From contig JAJXVH010000018.1 in assembly GCA_021782205.1 (NCBI GenBank), positions 1 to 36,938 of the forward strand: a stretch of 36,938 nucleotides of DNA, read 5' to 3'. The notes under the pieces were generated by a model. That model did not search any database. It saw only the letters and a program-made list of their open reading frames with translations, and had not been told where the DNA came from. Positions 23,730 through 32,393 of this stretch are shown piece by piece. The position numbers were made by a program, and so were the translations under genes. Numbering within the stretch: position 1 is the stretch's first letter; each line of letters opens with the position of its first letter. Source of the stretch: a bacterium. Its GTDB lineage: Bacteria; Elusimicrobiota; Elusimicrobia; UBA1565; UBA9628.

Positions 23730-24386
23730 ATGGAGTTGAGCGTGCAGGACGCCGCCCGTGCCTTCGACGTCCCGGAGTCGACGATTCTCTTGTGGGTTCA
23801 GAACGAGGGCCTGCCGACCTTCTGCATCAACGGCCGCTATCGCTTTAATCACGTGGACCTGCTCGAATGGTCGAGCCTCCATAAGCGCTCGATGGTGTCG
23901 GCGGCCGCCCGGGAGTCGGCGCGGGGAATTCAATTCGCGCGTTTGTCGCGGGCCTTGACCGCGGGCGGCGTTCATCGCGGAATTTCGGGCGCGGACGCCG
24001 CGTCGATTCTCGCGTCTGCGGCCGAGCGCCTGCCCCTTCCCAAGGCGGACCGCGCCCTCGCCGCCGAGGTTCTCGCCGAACGCGAGAAGCATGGCACGAC
24101 GGCGGTCGGCGACGGGATCGCGATCCCCCATCCCCGTAGCCCGCTGGTCTTTCCGATCGAGGCTCCGGTCGTCGCGCTTTGCTTTCTCGACAAGCCTGCG
24201 GATTTCGCCGCGGCGGACGGCAAGCCGGTGTTCGCTCTTTTTATTCTGTTGACGCCGACGGTGCGCGAGCACTTGGTGCTTCTGGCCGATTTGGCCGCGG
24301 CCCTGCATGATCCGCGGTTTCGCGCCGCCGTGGCCCGCCGCGCGCCGGCCGATGAGATTCTCGCGTTTATGACGGCGGCGTCGTGA
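23730..24386 (+). CDS. HTH (excisionase/MerR-type) - PTS EIIA fusion regulator
   Basis: A 218-residue two-domain protein. Residues 1-50 form a winged helix of the excisionase/MerR type (LSVQDAARAFDVPESTILLWVQNEG, then GRYRFNHVDLLEW). Residues about 75-215 are a mannitol/fructose-type EIIA domain with VGDGIAIPHPR, whose His134 is the phosphorylation site in this family, and a DLAAALHDPRF segment. No EIIB or EIIC is nearby, so it more likely senses PTS phosphorylation than transports sugar. As the first gene of the Ehr operon it is a candidate autoregulator (inference). GGGGGA lies about 9 nt upstream of the ATG. The stop overlaps the next gene as GTGA. Confidence 0.88.
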   Translation: MELSVQDAARAFDVPESTILLWVQNEGLPTFCINGRYRFNHVDLLEWSSLHKRSMVSAAARESARGIQFARLSRALTAGGVHRGISGADAASILASAAERLPLPKADRALAAEVLAEREKHGTTAVGDGIAIPHPRSPLVFPIEAPVVALCFLDKPADFAAADGKPVFALFILLTPTVREHLVLLADLAAALHDPRFRAAVARRAPADEILAFMTAAS

Positions 24387-26359
24387 CGTTGATGCTCGTC
24401 TGCGTTTCGTGGCTGACGCTCGGAGCTTTTCTTTCGCTTCTTCTCCGCGATCATCCGCGCGCGTCGAGAGCGGCGGCTCTGATTTGTTTGGCGGCGGGCT
24501 GCTTGACCGGGTTGGTTCCGGCCCTGCGCGTCTTGTCCGGAGCCGAGGTGGCGCCGATTCATCTTCCGTGGTCCGTGCCGATGGGCGAGATTTCGCTGGC
24601 GCTCGATCCTTTGTCCGCTTTTTTTCTTCTGCCGATTTTCTTGGTCGGCCTGGCCGCCGGCGTCTACGGAGAAGGCTACCTCGTGGCGTCGCGCGGCCAT
24701 CTGCCGACGGCGGCCGTACGCTTCTTTTATTTTCTGCTGACCGCCTCGATGTCCGTGGTCGTCTGCGCGCGCAACGCCGTGCTCTTCCTCGCCGCCTGGG
24801 AGGTCATGGCGCTGGCCGCGTTTTTCCTGGTCTGCGCGGAAGACCGCAGACCGGAGGTGCGCCGAGCCGGTCTGATCTACATCGTGTGCACGCATACGGG
24901 GATCTTGTGCCTCTTCGTCCTCTTCGCCGTCTTGGGGACGCGCGGCGGCTCGATGGAATTTTCGGCCATGAGCGCCGCGATGCCCGGCCCGGGACCGGCC
25001 CTCACGGGCCTGTTCGCGTTGGCGCTGGTCGGTTTCGGTCTGAAAATCGGCTTTGCACCGTTTCATTTCTGGCTTCCGGAAGCGCATCCGGTGGCTCCGA
25101 GCCACGCGTCGGCCGTGTTGTCCGCGGTGGTCCTGAAGATGGGCGTTTACGGTTTGCTGAGATTTATCTCCTTCTGTCCGGTCGTGCCCGAAAGCTGGGG
25201 AGTCGTTTTGTTGGCTCTGGGGGCGGCGTCCGCCGTCCTCGGCGTGCTTTTCGCTTTGGCGCAGCGCGATTTGAAAAGACTGCTGGCTTATTCCAGCATC
25301 GAAAACGTCGGCATCATCACGATGGGGGTAGGCCTGGGTTGCCTGGGTCTGTCCCACGGCCGGCCCTTGATCGCGGCCGTCGGTTTCGCGGCGGCGCTGC
25401 TGCACGTTCTCAATCACAGTTTGTTCAAGTCTCTCCTGTTCCTTGTGGCCGGAGCTTTCGCGCAATCGCTGGGCGGCCGAGAGATCGAAGGCGCGGGCGG
25501 CCTGCTGCGGCGCATGCCGCGCACTTCTCTGCTCATGTGGGTCGCCGCGGCGGCGGCGTGCGGACTTCCGCCCTTCAACGGCTTCATCGGCGAATGGCTG
25601 CTCTACCGAGGCTTGCTGGGTGGGGAACTCGTCGAGGGCGCGCGCTACGCTGTTTTCGCGGCGGCGGCTTTGGCTCTGGCCGGAGGATTGGCCGCCGCCT
25701 GCTTCACGATGGCGTGCGGCGCCATGACCTTGGGGGAACCTCGCGGCCGGGCCGCCGGGGAGTCGCGGGACCCGGGGGGGCTGATGGTCTGGCCCATGGC
25801 GCTCTTGGGCGCGGCGTGCCTTGCCGTTGGAATCTTCCCCGTTCCCGCCGCGCTCGCCGCCGTTCGCGGCGCGGCGGTCCTTGGTCGTCTGGCGCCGGGC
25901 GCGGACCTTTCCTCCGTCGACGGAATGCTGGCTCCTCTCGCGGTCGTCGGCGCGCTCGGCGCCTGCGTGCTGGGGCTGGCCGGTCTCTTCTGGGCGCTGC
26001 GCGGCTTCTGGCTTCGCGATCGGAGCGTCGAAACTCAGCCGACCTGGGGCTGCGCTTTCAGCCGACCGTCTCCTGCGATGCAGTACACGGCGTCGTCCTT
26101 CGCGCAGCCCCTCGTGCGGGTGTTCCAGGGGCTGCTGCGGACACAGGTTGAAGCGCATCCGCCGTCGGGCTACTGGCCGGCGAGCGCGGATTTTCTCAGC
26201 CGCGCGCCGGACCCGGTTCTGGACCGGGCCTTGGCGCCCGCTTCCGTCGTGATGGAAACAGGGCTCTCCTTCATTCGTCGCCTGCAGCACGGCCGTCTGC
26301 AGTATTACCTGCTCTACGTGCTGGTGTTTCTTGTGCTCGTGCTGGTGTGGAAGCTATGA
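24383..26359 (+). CDS. Antiporter-like membrane subunit of Ehr complex (HyfB/NuoL-like)
   Basis: A 658-residue proton-pumping-type membrane protein with about 15-16 hydrophobic helices. Channel residues of the Mrp/NuoL family are present: Glu140 in LAAWEVMALAAFFL, Lys221 in GFGLKIGFAPFHFWLPEAHP, Lys252 in VLKMGVYGLLRF, and Lys298 in QRDLKRLLAYSSIENVG. HVLNHSLFKSLLFL and GLPPFNGFIGEWLLY also match HyfB and formate-hydrogenlyase HycC. The last 100 residues form an amphipathic stretch followed by a final helix. It should couple redox chemistry to ion translocation. It starts with GTG overlapping the HTH-EIIA stop, and its own stop overlaps the NuoH-like gene. Confidence 0.92.
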   Translation: MTLMLVCVSWLTLGAFLSLLLRDHPRASRAAALICLAAGCLTGLVPALRVLSGAEVAPIHLPWSVPMGEISLALDPLSAFFLLPIFLVGLAAGVYGEGYLVASRGHLPTAAVRFFYFLLTASMSVVVCARNAVLFLAAWEVMALAAFFLVCAEDRRPEVRRAGLIYIVCTHTGILCLFVLFAVLGTRGGSMEFSAMSAAMPGPGPALTGLFALALVGFGLKIGFAPFHFWLPEAHPVAPSHASAVLSAVVLKMGVYGLLRFISFCPVVPESWGVVLLALGAASAVLGVLFALAQRDLKRLLAYSSIENVGIITMGVGLGCLGLSHGRPLIAAVGFAAALLHVLNHSLFKSLLFLVAGAFAQSLGGREIEGAGGLLRRMPRTSLLMWVAAAAACGLPPFNGFIGEWLLYRGLLGGELVEGARYAVFAAAALALAGGLAAACFTMACGAMTLGEPRGRAAGESRDPGGLMVWPMALLGAACLAVGIFPVPAALAAVRGAAVLGRLAPGADLSSVDGMLAPLAVVGALGACVLGLAGLFWALRGFWLRDRSVETQPTWGCAFSRPSPAMQYTASSFAQPLVRVFQGLLRTQVEAHPPSGYWPASADFLSRAPDPVLDRALAPASVVMETGLSFIRRLQHGRLQYYLLYVLVFLVLVLVWKL

Positions 26360-27252
26360 ACGTCTTGGCCGCCTTCGAGAATGGGGCGGTCTTGCTTCTC
26401 TTGCCGCCGCTTCTGCCCGGCATCATCGGCAAGACCAAGGCTGTGTTCGGCGGGCGCAAAGGTCCGCCGTTTCTTCAGTCCTACCACGACATTCTGAAGC
26501 TCGTAGGCAAGGGCGCCGTTTACAGCCGCACGACGACCGCGATGTTTCGCCTGGGCCCGGTCCTGTCGCTGGCCGCGCTCATGGTCGCGGGCGCGCTGGT
26601 TCCCTTGGCGCATGATTCGCCGACTTCTTTTCCGGGAGATGCGCTTCTCTTCGCCTACCTCCTGGGGCTGGCTCGCTTCGCGACCATGGCCGCGGCGCTG
26701 GACGCGGGCTCCAGCTTCGAGGGCATGGGCGCCAGCCGTGAAGCGGCGTTCTCGAGCCTAGCGGAACCGGCGCTGGTTCTGGCGCTGGCCGCGTTGTTCC
26801 GCGCGACGGGAGGCTTGTCGCTCAACAGGATGTTCGGCGGCGCGCAGTGGAGCGTGTCCGGAGCCGGCCTGGTCCTGATCGGTGGAGGTCTCTTTCTCGT
26901 GCTCCTGTCGGAAAATTCCCGAATTCCCTTCGACGATCCGGCGACTCATCTGGAACTCACCATGATTCACGAGGTGATGACGCTGGACCATGGCGGCCCA
27001 GACCTGGCCTTCATCCTGTACGGCTCTTCGCTGAAGCTCCTACTCTGGTCGTCCTTGCTTGTCCGCTTACTGGTGCCCCTTCCGCCCGGGGCGCTCGGCT
27101 GGGCGGTTTGGACGGGCGGCGTCGCCGCGCTCGCGGCGGCCGTCGGCGTCGTCGAGTCGTCGATGGCGCGCCTCAAAATGACGCGGGTGCCGCAGGTTCT
27201 GGTCCTCGCGGTATGCGCGGCGGCTTTCGCGGTGATGCTCGCCCTGAAATAG
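26356..27252 (+). CDS. NuoH/HyfC-like membrane subunit of Ehr complex
   Basis: A 298-residue membrane protein with about eight helices. GRKGPPFLQSYHDILKL (residues 33-49) and SENSRIPFDDPATHLELTMIHE (about 186-207) are the two loops shared by NuoH, HyfC and HycD. The acidic residues in the second loop take part in coupling in related complexes. It anchors the peripheral arm to the antiporter-like subunits. ATG at 26356 (ATGA overlap with the previous stop) is preferred over a GTG nine bases earlier. Confidence 0.92.
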   Translation: MNVLAAFENGAVLLLLPPLLPGIIGKTKAVFGGRKGPPFLQSYHDILKLVGKGAVYSRTTTAMFRLGPVLSLAALMVAGALVPLAHDSPTSFPGDALLFAYLLGLARFATMAAALDAGSSFEGMGASREAAFSSLAEPALVLALAALFRATGGLSLNRMFGGAQWSVSGAGLVLIGGGLFLVLLSENSRIPFDDPATHLELTMIHEVMTLDHGGPDLAFILYGSSLKLLLWSSLLVRLLVPLPPGALGWAVWTGGVAALAAAVGVVESSMARLKMTRVPQVLVLAVCAAAFAVMLALK

Positions 27253-27253
27253 A

Positions 27254-27898
27254 ATGGAACAAACCGCCCAATTTCTCCTCGTCGGAACGCTGTTCCTGAG
27301 CTTGGCGCTTCTCGGGACCGCGTCTTTGTCCGGCTGCGTGGGGCTCGTGGCTCTGCAGGGCTATCTCCTCGCCTTGCTTCCGCTTTTCATTCATCGGGAG
27401 GGATTGACGGCGCGCGCGCTGCTGATCGCGGCCGGCATGGCGGGCCTGAAGGGCTGGCTGGTCCCCAGGGTGCTGCTTCACGCCATTCGGGAAGTCCGCA
27501 TTCGCCGCGAGGTCGAGCCTCTTGTCGGCTATATCCCCTCGCTCTTGATCGGGGGCGCGATCACCGTCGTCGCGTTCGTCCTTGCGGGGAGGCTTCCGAT
27601 TCCGCCGGGGCTACGCTCGGGCCTGCTCGTCCCGGTGTCCTTGGCGACGATGATGATGGGTCTTTTGCTGACCGTGTCTCGACTCAAGGCGCTGACGCAG
27701 GTCCTCGGCTATCTGGTTTTCGAGAACGGCATATTCCTTTTCGGCTTGCTGGTGTCCCGCGACATGCCGTGGCTTCTGGAGATGGGCGTTCTCTTGGACG
27801 TGTTCGTGGCCGTGTTCGTCATGGGCATCGTGATCCAGCAGATCAGCCGCGAGTTCGATTCGATTCACACGGACCGCTTGACCCAATTAAAGGAATGA
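27254..27898 (+). CDS. HyfE-like membrane subunit of Ehr complex
   Basis: A 214-residue protein with about seven hydrophobic segments, matching hydrogenase-4 component E, whose C-terminal part corresponds to NuoK. YLVFENGIFLFGLLV (about 149-163) contains the conserved membrane Glu of NuoK-like subunits, and EMGVLLDVFVAVFVMGIVI near 175-193 is a typical HyfE block. It begins one nucleotide after the NuoH-like stop, and its stop lies in the ATGAGG stretch just before the next gene. Presence of HyfE, not only the minimal subunits, puts this complex close to the Hyf-type branch. Confidence 0.9.
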   Translation: MEQTAQFLLVGTLFLSLALLGTASLSGCVGLVALQGYLLALLPLFIHREGLTARALLIAAGMAGLKGWLVPRVLLHAIREVRIRREVEPLVGYIPSLLIGGAITVVAFVLAGRLPIPPGLRSGLLVPVSLATMMMGLLLTVSRLKALTQVLGYLVFENGIFLFGLLVSRDMPWLLEMGVLLDVFVAVFVMGIVIQQISREFDSIHTDRLTQLKE

Positions 27899-27900
27899 GG

Positions 27901-29337
27901 ATGGAGCTTTTGTGCGTGATGATCGTTCCGTTCCTGGCCGCGCTCGCCGCGCTGGCTTGGCGGGACAACAGGCGTCGTCCCCTGCTTCTGCCCGCGGCCG
28001 GGGCGATCCACGCGGCCTGCACCCTGCGGTTGCTGCGCGCGCCTTCCGCTCCGCTGCCCGACGCCTGGCTGTCCTTGGACGCGCTCGGTCTCCTCTTGTT
28101 GGCCCTTTCCAGCGTCCTCTTCCTGGGCTGTGCGATCTATGGAGTCGAGTATCTTCGGCGCCGTGAAGAGCGGGATAATCGCCTCTTCGTCGCCTGCTAT
28201 TTGTTCATGCTCGCGGCCGCGAGCGCCGTGGCGGCGAGCCGCCACTTAGGGCTCATGTGGATCGCGATGGAAGCCACGACGCTCTCCGTCGCACCCTTGA
28301 TTCATTTCAAGCGCAGCGATCGTTCTCTGGAGGCGACTTGGAAATATCTCATCATGGGCTCGGTCGGCATCGGCCTGGCGCTGCTCGGCACCTATTTTCT
28401 GGCGTTGGCCGCCTCCGGCTCCTCGGGCGGCGGCTATACCCTGCACCTCGACGATCTCCTGAGTCTTGGACCAAGGCTGTCGGTGCCGTGGCTTAAGGGA
28501 GCATTTATTTTCATGCTGGTCGGCTACGGATTGAAGATGGGCCTGGCCCCGCTGCATTCGTGGAAGCCGGACGCTTACGGCGAGGCCCCCGGCATGGCCG
28601 GCGCCGCGCTGGCCGGCGTGCTGACGGGCTGTTCGTTTCTCGGCCTGCTGCGCGTTTATCAAATCTGCGCGGCTGCGGGCCAGTTGGACTTCGCCAAGGA
28701 CCTCCTGGTGCTCATGGGCTTGTTGTCTTTGGCGACGGCGGCGGCGTTCATGGTCAGCCAAAAGGATTTCAAGCGGCTTCTGGCTTATTCCAGCGTCGAA
28801 CACATGGGCCTGCTGGCGCTCGGTTTGGGACTGGGAGGCGGCGGATTATTCGCCGCGCTCCTGCATTTCATCAACAACGGATTGGCCAAGGGAGTGCTGT
28901 TCCTGACGGCGGGAAACATTCACCGGGCGTTCGGAGACAAAACCTTGGGCCGAGTTCACGGCGCGCTGCGCCGCGTGCCCGTGTCGGCGACGCTCTTTTT
29001 GCTTGGCTTCATCGCGATCACGGGCTCTCCTCCGTTCGGCCTGTTCCTGAGTGAATTCCTGCTCCTCCAGGCGGCCGTGGCCGCCGGGCGCTGGGCGGTC
29101 GCGCTGGCCGTCGTCGGTTTTCTCGCCATGATCTTTTTTGGCATGGCGGGCACCGCGTTCTCCGTGGCGCAGGGCGATCCGCCCGATGAACCGGTGCGGC
29201 CCGGCCAAGGAGATTCGCTCCTCACGACCATGGTGCCGGGGGCGTTCGCCTTGGCGCTGCTGGTTTTGGGCCTTTACATCCCCGCCTGGTTGACGTCCCG
29301 TTTGACCGGTGCCGCGTCGCTCCTGGGGGCTCCGTGA
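27901..29337 (+). CDS. Second antiporter-like subunit of Ehr complex (HyfF/NuoM-like)
   Basis: A 478-residue membrane protein with about 14 helices. Family residues include Glu in MWIAMEATTLSVAPLIHF, Lys in VGYGLKMGLAPLHSWKPDAYGEAP, and SQKDFKRLLAYSSVEHMG with Lys/His, plus FINNGLAKGVLFLTAGNI. It is a paralog of the first antiporter-like subunit, giving two ion channels per complex. ATG at 27901 is chosen because AAAGGA lies about 7 nt upstream; ATG at 27895, overlapping the preceding stop, is an alternative two residues longer. The GTGA at its end starts the large catalytic-type subunit. Confidence 0.92.
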   Translation: MELLCVMIVPFLAALAALAWRDNRRRPLLLPAAGAIHAACTLRLLRAPSAPLPDAWLSLDALGLLLLALSSVLFLGCAIYGVEYLRRREERDNRLFVACYLFMLAAASAVAASRHLGLMWIAMEATTLSVAPLIHFKRSDRSLEATWKYLIMGSVGIGLALLGTYFLALAASGSSGGGYTLHLDDLLSLGPRLSVPWLKGAFIFMLVGYGLKMGLAPLHSWKPDAYGEAPGMAGAALAGVLTGCSFLGLLRVYQICAAAGQLDFAKDLLVLMGLLSLATAAAFMVSQKDFKRLLAYSSVEHMGLLALGLGLGGGGLFAALLHFINNGLAKGVLFLTAGNIHRAFGDKTLGRVHGALRRVPVSATLFLLGFIAITGSPPFGLFLSEFLLLQAAVAAGRWAVALAVVGFLAMIFFGMAGTAFSVAQGDPPDEPVRPGQGDSLLTTMVPGAFALALLVLGLYIPAWLTSRLTGAASLLGAP

Positions 29338-30803
29338 GCCCGACCTCGCGCTTGCGCGCGCTGCGCAGTCCCGGGGCCGTGGAGCTGGCGTCGATTCCCA
29401 TTGTCCCGATCGACGAGTTCCGCGCGAGCGTTTTGCGGGCGGCGAAGGCCGGGCTGCGCCTATGCGCGCTGTTTTCTCGGGCCGCCGAGGGCGGCACGGG
29501 GTTATGCGCGGTTCTGGCCGACGACGCGCGCGGGCTCCTCTATGTCGTTTTTTCCGAACCGGCGAAAACCTGCCGCTCTCTCGCCTGTGAACTGCCCTCG
29601 GCGCATCTCTTCGAGCGGGAGATCGCCGAGTCGTCCGACGTCGAGGTCGAGGGGCACCCTTGGCTTAAGCCCGTGCGCAAAGGCTTTCCCGACTCCGTCG
29701 CATTTTTCCGCGAGAGCGGAGCGGAAATTCACGAGGTCGCCGTGGGGCCCATCCACGCGGGGATCATCGAGCCGGGGCATTTCCGCTTTCAATGTCATGG
29801 GGAGACGGTGCATCATCTGGAGATCCAGCTGGGCTATCAGCACCGGGGAGTCGAGGCCTTGCTCGCGGGAGGCCCGGACCGCCGCTCGGCATTCATCGCC
29901 GAGTCGATTTCGGGCGATACGGCGATAGGCCATGCCACGGCCTATTGCGCGAACCTGGAGGCGCTCGCCGGCGTCCGCGGCGGCCTGCGCGGCGAGGCCT
30001 TGCGCGCGGCGGCGCTGGAGCTTGAACGCCTTGCCAATCATATCGGCGACCTGGGCGCCCTCTCCAACGACGTCGGCTTTCTTCCCGTCGCGGCCTATTT
30101 CGGCCGCTTGCGCGGAGAATTCCTGAACATGCTGGCGGCGTTGTCCGGCAATCGCTTCGGCCGGGGGCTGGTTCGTCCCGGCGGCGCCGCATTCGACCTG
30201 ACGGCCGGCATGGCCGCGGATTTTTCGAAGCGGCTGGCTCAAGCGCGGACGGACTTGAACGCGGTCAGCGGTCTGCTGTTCGATTCAGCGTCGGTCATCG
30301 GGCGCTTCGATGAAACGGGAGCGGTGAGCCTGACGACCGCCCGGGATCTCGGGCTGGTGGGCCTGGCGGCGCGAGCCAGCGGCCTGGACCTGGACGTGAG
30401 GCGCGATCACCCCCACGGCCTCTACCGGTTCCGCCATATTCCGGCGGTGAAAATGGAGTCGGGCGACGTTTACGCACGGGCCATGCTCCGCCACCTGGAG
30501 TCTCTGCGCTCGCTCGAATTCCTGGAGGAACTCGTCGCGGACCTTCCCCGCGGAGCCGCGCGCGGGGCCTATCCCGCGCCGCGTCCCGGCCTCCTCGCGG
30601 TTTGCCTTGTCGAAGGGTGGCGCGGAGAGATATGTCACGTCGCGGAAACGGACGGCGAAGGCCGCTTCCGCGGCTACCGGATCGTCGATCCGTCGTTCCA
30701 TAACTGGGCGGCCGTCGCCATGGCCATGCGCGGCGGAGAAATTTCCGACTTTCCGTTGTGCAACAAGAGCTTCAACCTGTCCTATGCGGGTCATGACTTG
30801 TAA
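29334..30803 (+). CDS. NuoCD/HyfG-like large subunit of Ehr complex, lacking NiFe ligands
   Basis: A 489-residue fusion of an N-terminal NuoC-like part (about 1-125) with a NuoD/hydrogenase-large-subunit part. VGPIHAGIIEPGHFRF (137-152), LGYQHRGVE and LELERLANHIGDLGAL (about 228-243) confirm the family. In group 4 hydrogenases the NiFe ion is held by CGxC near the N-terminus and by CxxC near the C-terminus. Here the first site reads SGDT (Ser193-Thr196), within AESISGDTAIGHATAYC. The second reads SYAG (483-486), within NKSFNLSYAGHDL. All four Cys are absent, so it cannot hold a normal NiFe centre and should not make H2. The C-terminus also lacks the usual peptide removed by a maturation protease. 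The start is GTG, overlapping the previous stop. Confidence 0.92.
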   Translation: MSPTSRLRALRSPGAVELASIPIVPIDEFRASVLRAAKAGLRLCALFSRAAEGGTGLCAVLADDARGLLYVVFSEPAKTCRSLACELPSAHLFEREIAESSDVEVEGHPWLKPVRKGFPDSVAFFRESGAEIHEVAVGPIHAGIIEPGHFRFQCHGETVHHLEIQLGYQHRGVEALLAGGPDRRSAFIAESISGDTAIGHATAYCANLEALAGVRGGLRGEALRAAALELERLANHIGDLGALSNDVGFLPVAAYFGRLRGEFLNMLAALSGNRFGRGLVRPGGAAFDLTAGMAADFSKRLAQARTDLNAVSGLLFDSASVIGRFDETGAVSLTTARDLGLVGLAARASGLDLDVRRDHPHGLYRFRHIPAVKMESGDVYARAMLRHLESLRSLEFLEELVADLPRGAARGAYPAPRPGLLAVCLVEGWRGEICHVAETDGEGRFRGYRIVDPSFHNWAAVAMAMRGGEISDFPLCNKSFNLSYAGHDL

Positions 30804-30825
30804 GCGAGAGGGCTGAAGAACGTCT

Positions 30826-31617
30826 ATGTGGAAAATTCTGAAGACGCGCCTCCAGCAAGGCTATCGCACATCGGACTATCCCAAGGGACCCAGCGGCCTG
30901 CCGGAGCGGTTTCGGGGGCGTCCCGCCGTGTCGTCCCAACCGTGCGCGGAGGGTTGTTCGGCCTGCGCGGAGTCCTGCCCGACCCGGGCGATCCAAATCT
31001 CCGCTGACCGGCGGGTCCGGCTGGATCTGGGCAAGTGTCTCTTCTGCACCGAATGCGTCTCGGCCTGCCCGGAGGGGATTGTCGCCTATTCGATGGACCA
31101 CCGATTGGCGGCGCGCCAGCGTGAGGACCTGGTCTTGTCGGGCGAGGAAGCGCGCCTGGCTCAGGCTCTCGACGAGAAAGCCCGCAAGCTTTTCGGCCGT
31201 TCGCTGAAGCTTCGGCAAGTTTGCGCGGGCTCCTGCAACGGCTGCGAGGCGGAACTGACGGTCTTGAACAACGTCGTTTTCGACCTGAACCGGTTCGGCA
31301 TACAGTTCGTCGCGTCGCCCCGGCACGCGGACGGTCTCGTCGTCACCGGACCCGTGACCGCGCACATGCGTGCGGCGCTGCGCGCGGCCTACGACGCGAT
31401 CCCCGAGCCGAAACTCGTCATCGCCGTCGGCGCCTGCGCGATCAGCGGAGGACTTTTCGCCGGAAGCCCGCAGGCGCACGACGGAGCGGATTCGACGGTG
31501 CCCGTCGATCTTTATATTCCGGGCTGTCCTCCTCATCCGTTGACGATTCTCGACGGGCTGCTGCGGCTTCTCGGTCGCATCGGTTCGGAAAAGGACTGCA
31601 AGAATGTTCCATCATAA
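30826..31617 (+). CDS. Fused ferredoxin and NuoB/HyfI-like small subunit of Ehr complex
   Basis: A 263-residue iron-sulfur protein joining two subunits that are separate in Hyf and Nuo (HyfH and HyfI). Residues 30-95 form a 2[4Fe-4S] ferredoxin. Cluster one uses Cys40, 44, 47 and 51 with an unusual x3 first spacing; cluster two uses Cys71, 74, 77 and 81 in the classical pattern. Residues 125-250 form the NuoB-like domain with Cys137, Cys140, Cys204 and Cys234, a complete proximal-cluster set. Electrons could thus flow from ferredoxin to the large subunit, although the NiFe site there is missing. Its 3' end overlaps the DUF1275 gene by 14 nt. Confidence 0.92.
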   Translation: MWKILKTRLQQGYRTSDYPKGPSGLPERFRGRPAVSSQPCAEGCSACAESCPTRAIQISADRRVRLDLGKCLFCTECVSACPEGIVAYSMDHRLAARQREDLVLSGEEARLAQALDEKARKLFGRSLKLRQVCAGSCNGCEAELTVLNNVVFDLNRFGIQFVASPRHADGLVVTGPVTAHMRAALRAAYDAIPEPKLVIAVGACAISGGLFAGSPQAHDGADSTVPVDLYIPGCPPHPLTILDGLLRLLGRIGSEKDCKNVPS

Positions 31618-32362
31618 AATCGACGACAAAGTCGGCATCAAGACGTATTTCGACTGGTTCCTGCTGGCTTTTCTCGGTGGGCAGGTCAACGCCGGCGGCT
31701 ACCTGTCCTGCCATCGCTTCGTTTCGCATGTGACGGGGTTTGCCACGCTTGCCGGTGTTTCGGTTGAGAAGCGGGACTGGGCGGAGGCCATCGGCACGGC
31801 GTCGATCCCGCTCTATTTCCTGATCGGAGCGGTGACTGCCGCCTACTTCACCGAGAAGCGCCTCGCGGCACGAGTCCACGGAGAAAGATTCGCGCCGGTG
31901 ATGACGATCGAGGCGGCGCTCCTGGGGGTGGCCGCGTTCGGGGGCAACCGAGGTTATTTCGGCATCTTCGGCGCGCCGCCGAACATCGGAGACAACTTCA
32001 TCCTGCTTGCATGCCTGTGCGGCGCCTGCGGACTGCAGAACGCCGCGATCACTTCGGCCACCGGTTCCACCGTGCGGACGACGCACATGACGGGCTTAAC
32101 CACCGACCTGGGTCTCGGCCTGGTCCGCGCGGAAGTCCACCCGATGTCCGACGCGCATCGCGCCAAGGAGCGCCTGGCGAACATGGCCCGCATCGGTACG
32201 CTTGCCTCGTTCATGACCGGATCTCTGTGCGCGGCGTTTTTTTTCGCGAAGTGGCATTATCAGGCCTTCTATATCCCAATGGCCATCGCCCTCTATGCCG
32301 CTTGGGTCGCGCGACGCAGCGAGGCCAAGCTGTTCGCGGAGCTATTGCCGAAGATCGGATGA
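31604..32362 (+). CDS. DUF1275 (YoaK-like) membrane protein
   Basis: A 252-residue inner-membrane protein with about six helices. Family marks are GGQVNAGGY (about residues 25-33), HVTGFATLAG, CGLQNAAITSATGSTVRTTHMTGLTTDLGLG (about 142-172) and a final pair of helices. Members are related to solute-carrier-like proteins but have no firm function. AAAAGGA is about 8 nt before the ATG, which lies inside the upstream Fe-S gene, so it is translated from the Ehr mRNA. I know of no required DUF1275 subunit in Hyf, Ech or Nuo; it could move a substrate or ion for the complex (speculative). Confidence 0.85.
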   Translation: MFHHKIDDKVGIKTYFDWFLLAFLGGQVNAGGYLSCHRFVSHVTGFATLAGVSVEKRDWAEAIGTASIPLYFLIGAVTAAYFTEKRLAARVHGERFAPVMTIEAALLGVAAFGGNRGYFGIFGAPPNIGDNFILLACLCGACGLQNAAITSATGSTVRTTHMTGLTTDLGLGLVRAEVHPMSDAHRAKERLANMARIGTLASFMTGSLCAAFFFAKWHYQAFYIPMAIALYAAWVARRSEAKLFAELLPKIG

Positions 32363-32393
32363 AGACCTTTTCACGTCCCCAGCGAGATAGAAT

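Noticed and set aside
23972-26290. 772-residue frame antisense to the EIIA and first antiporter-like genes
   Set aside because: Extremely Arg/Gln-rich composition typical of antisense to membrane proteins; overlaps clear family members.
24383-31617. Reading the cluster as a functional H2-evolving group 4 hydrogenase
   Set aside because: All four NiFe cysteines are missing in the large subunit.
24383-31617. Reading the cluster as NADH dehydrogenase complex I
   Set aside because: No NuoEFG, NuoA or NuoJ; gene order and HyfE-like and HyfG-like signatures fit Hyf/Ehr complexes instead.
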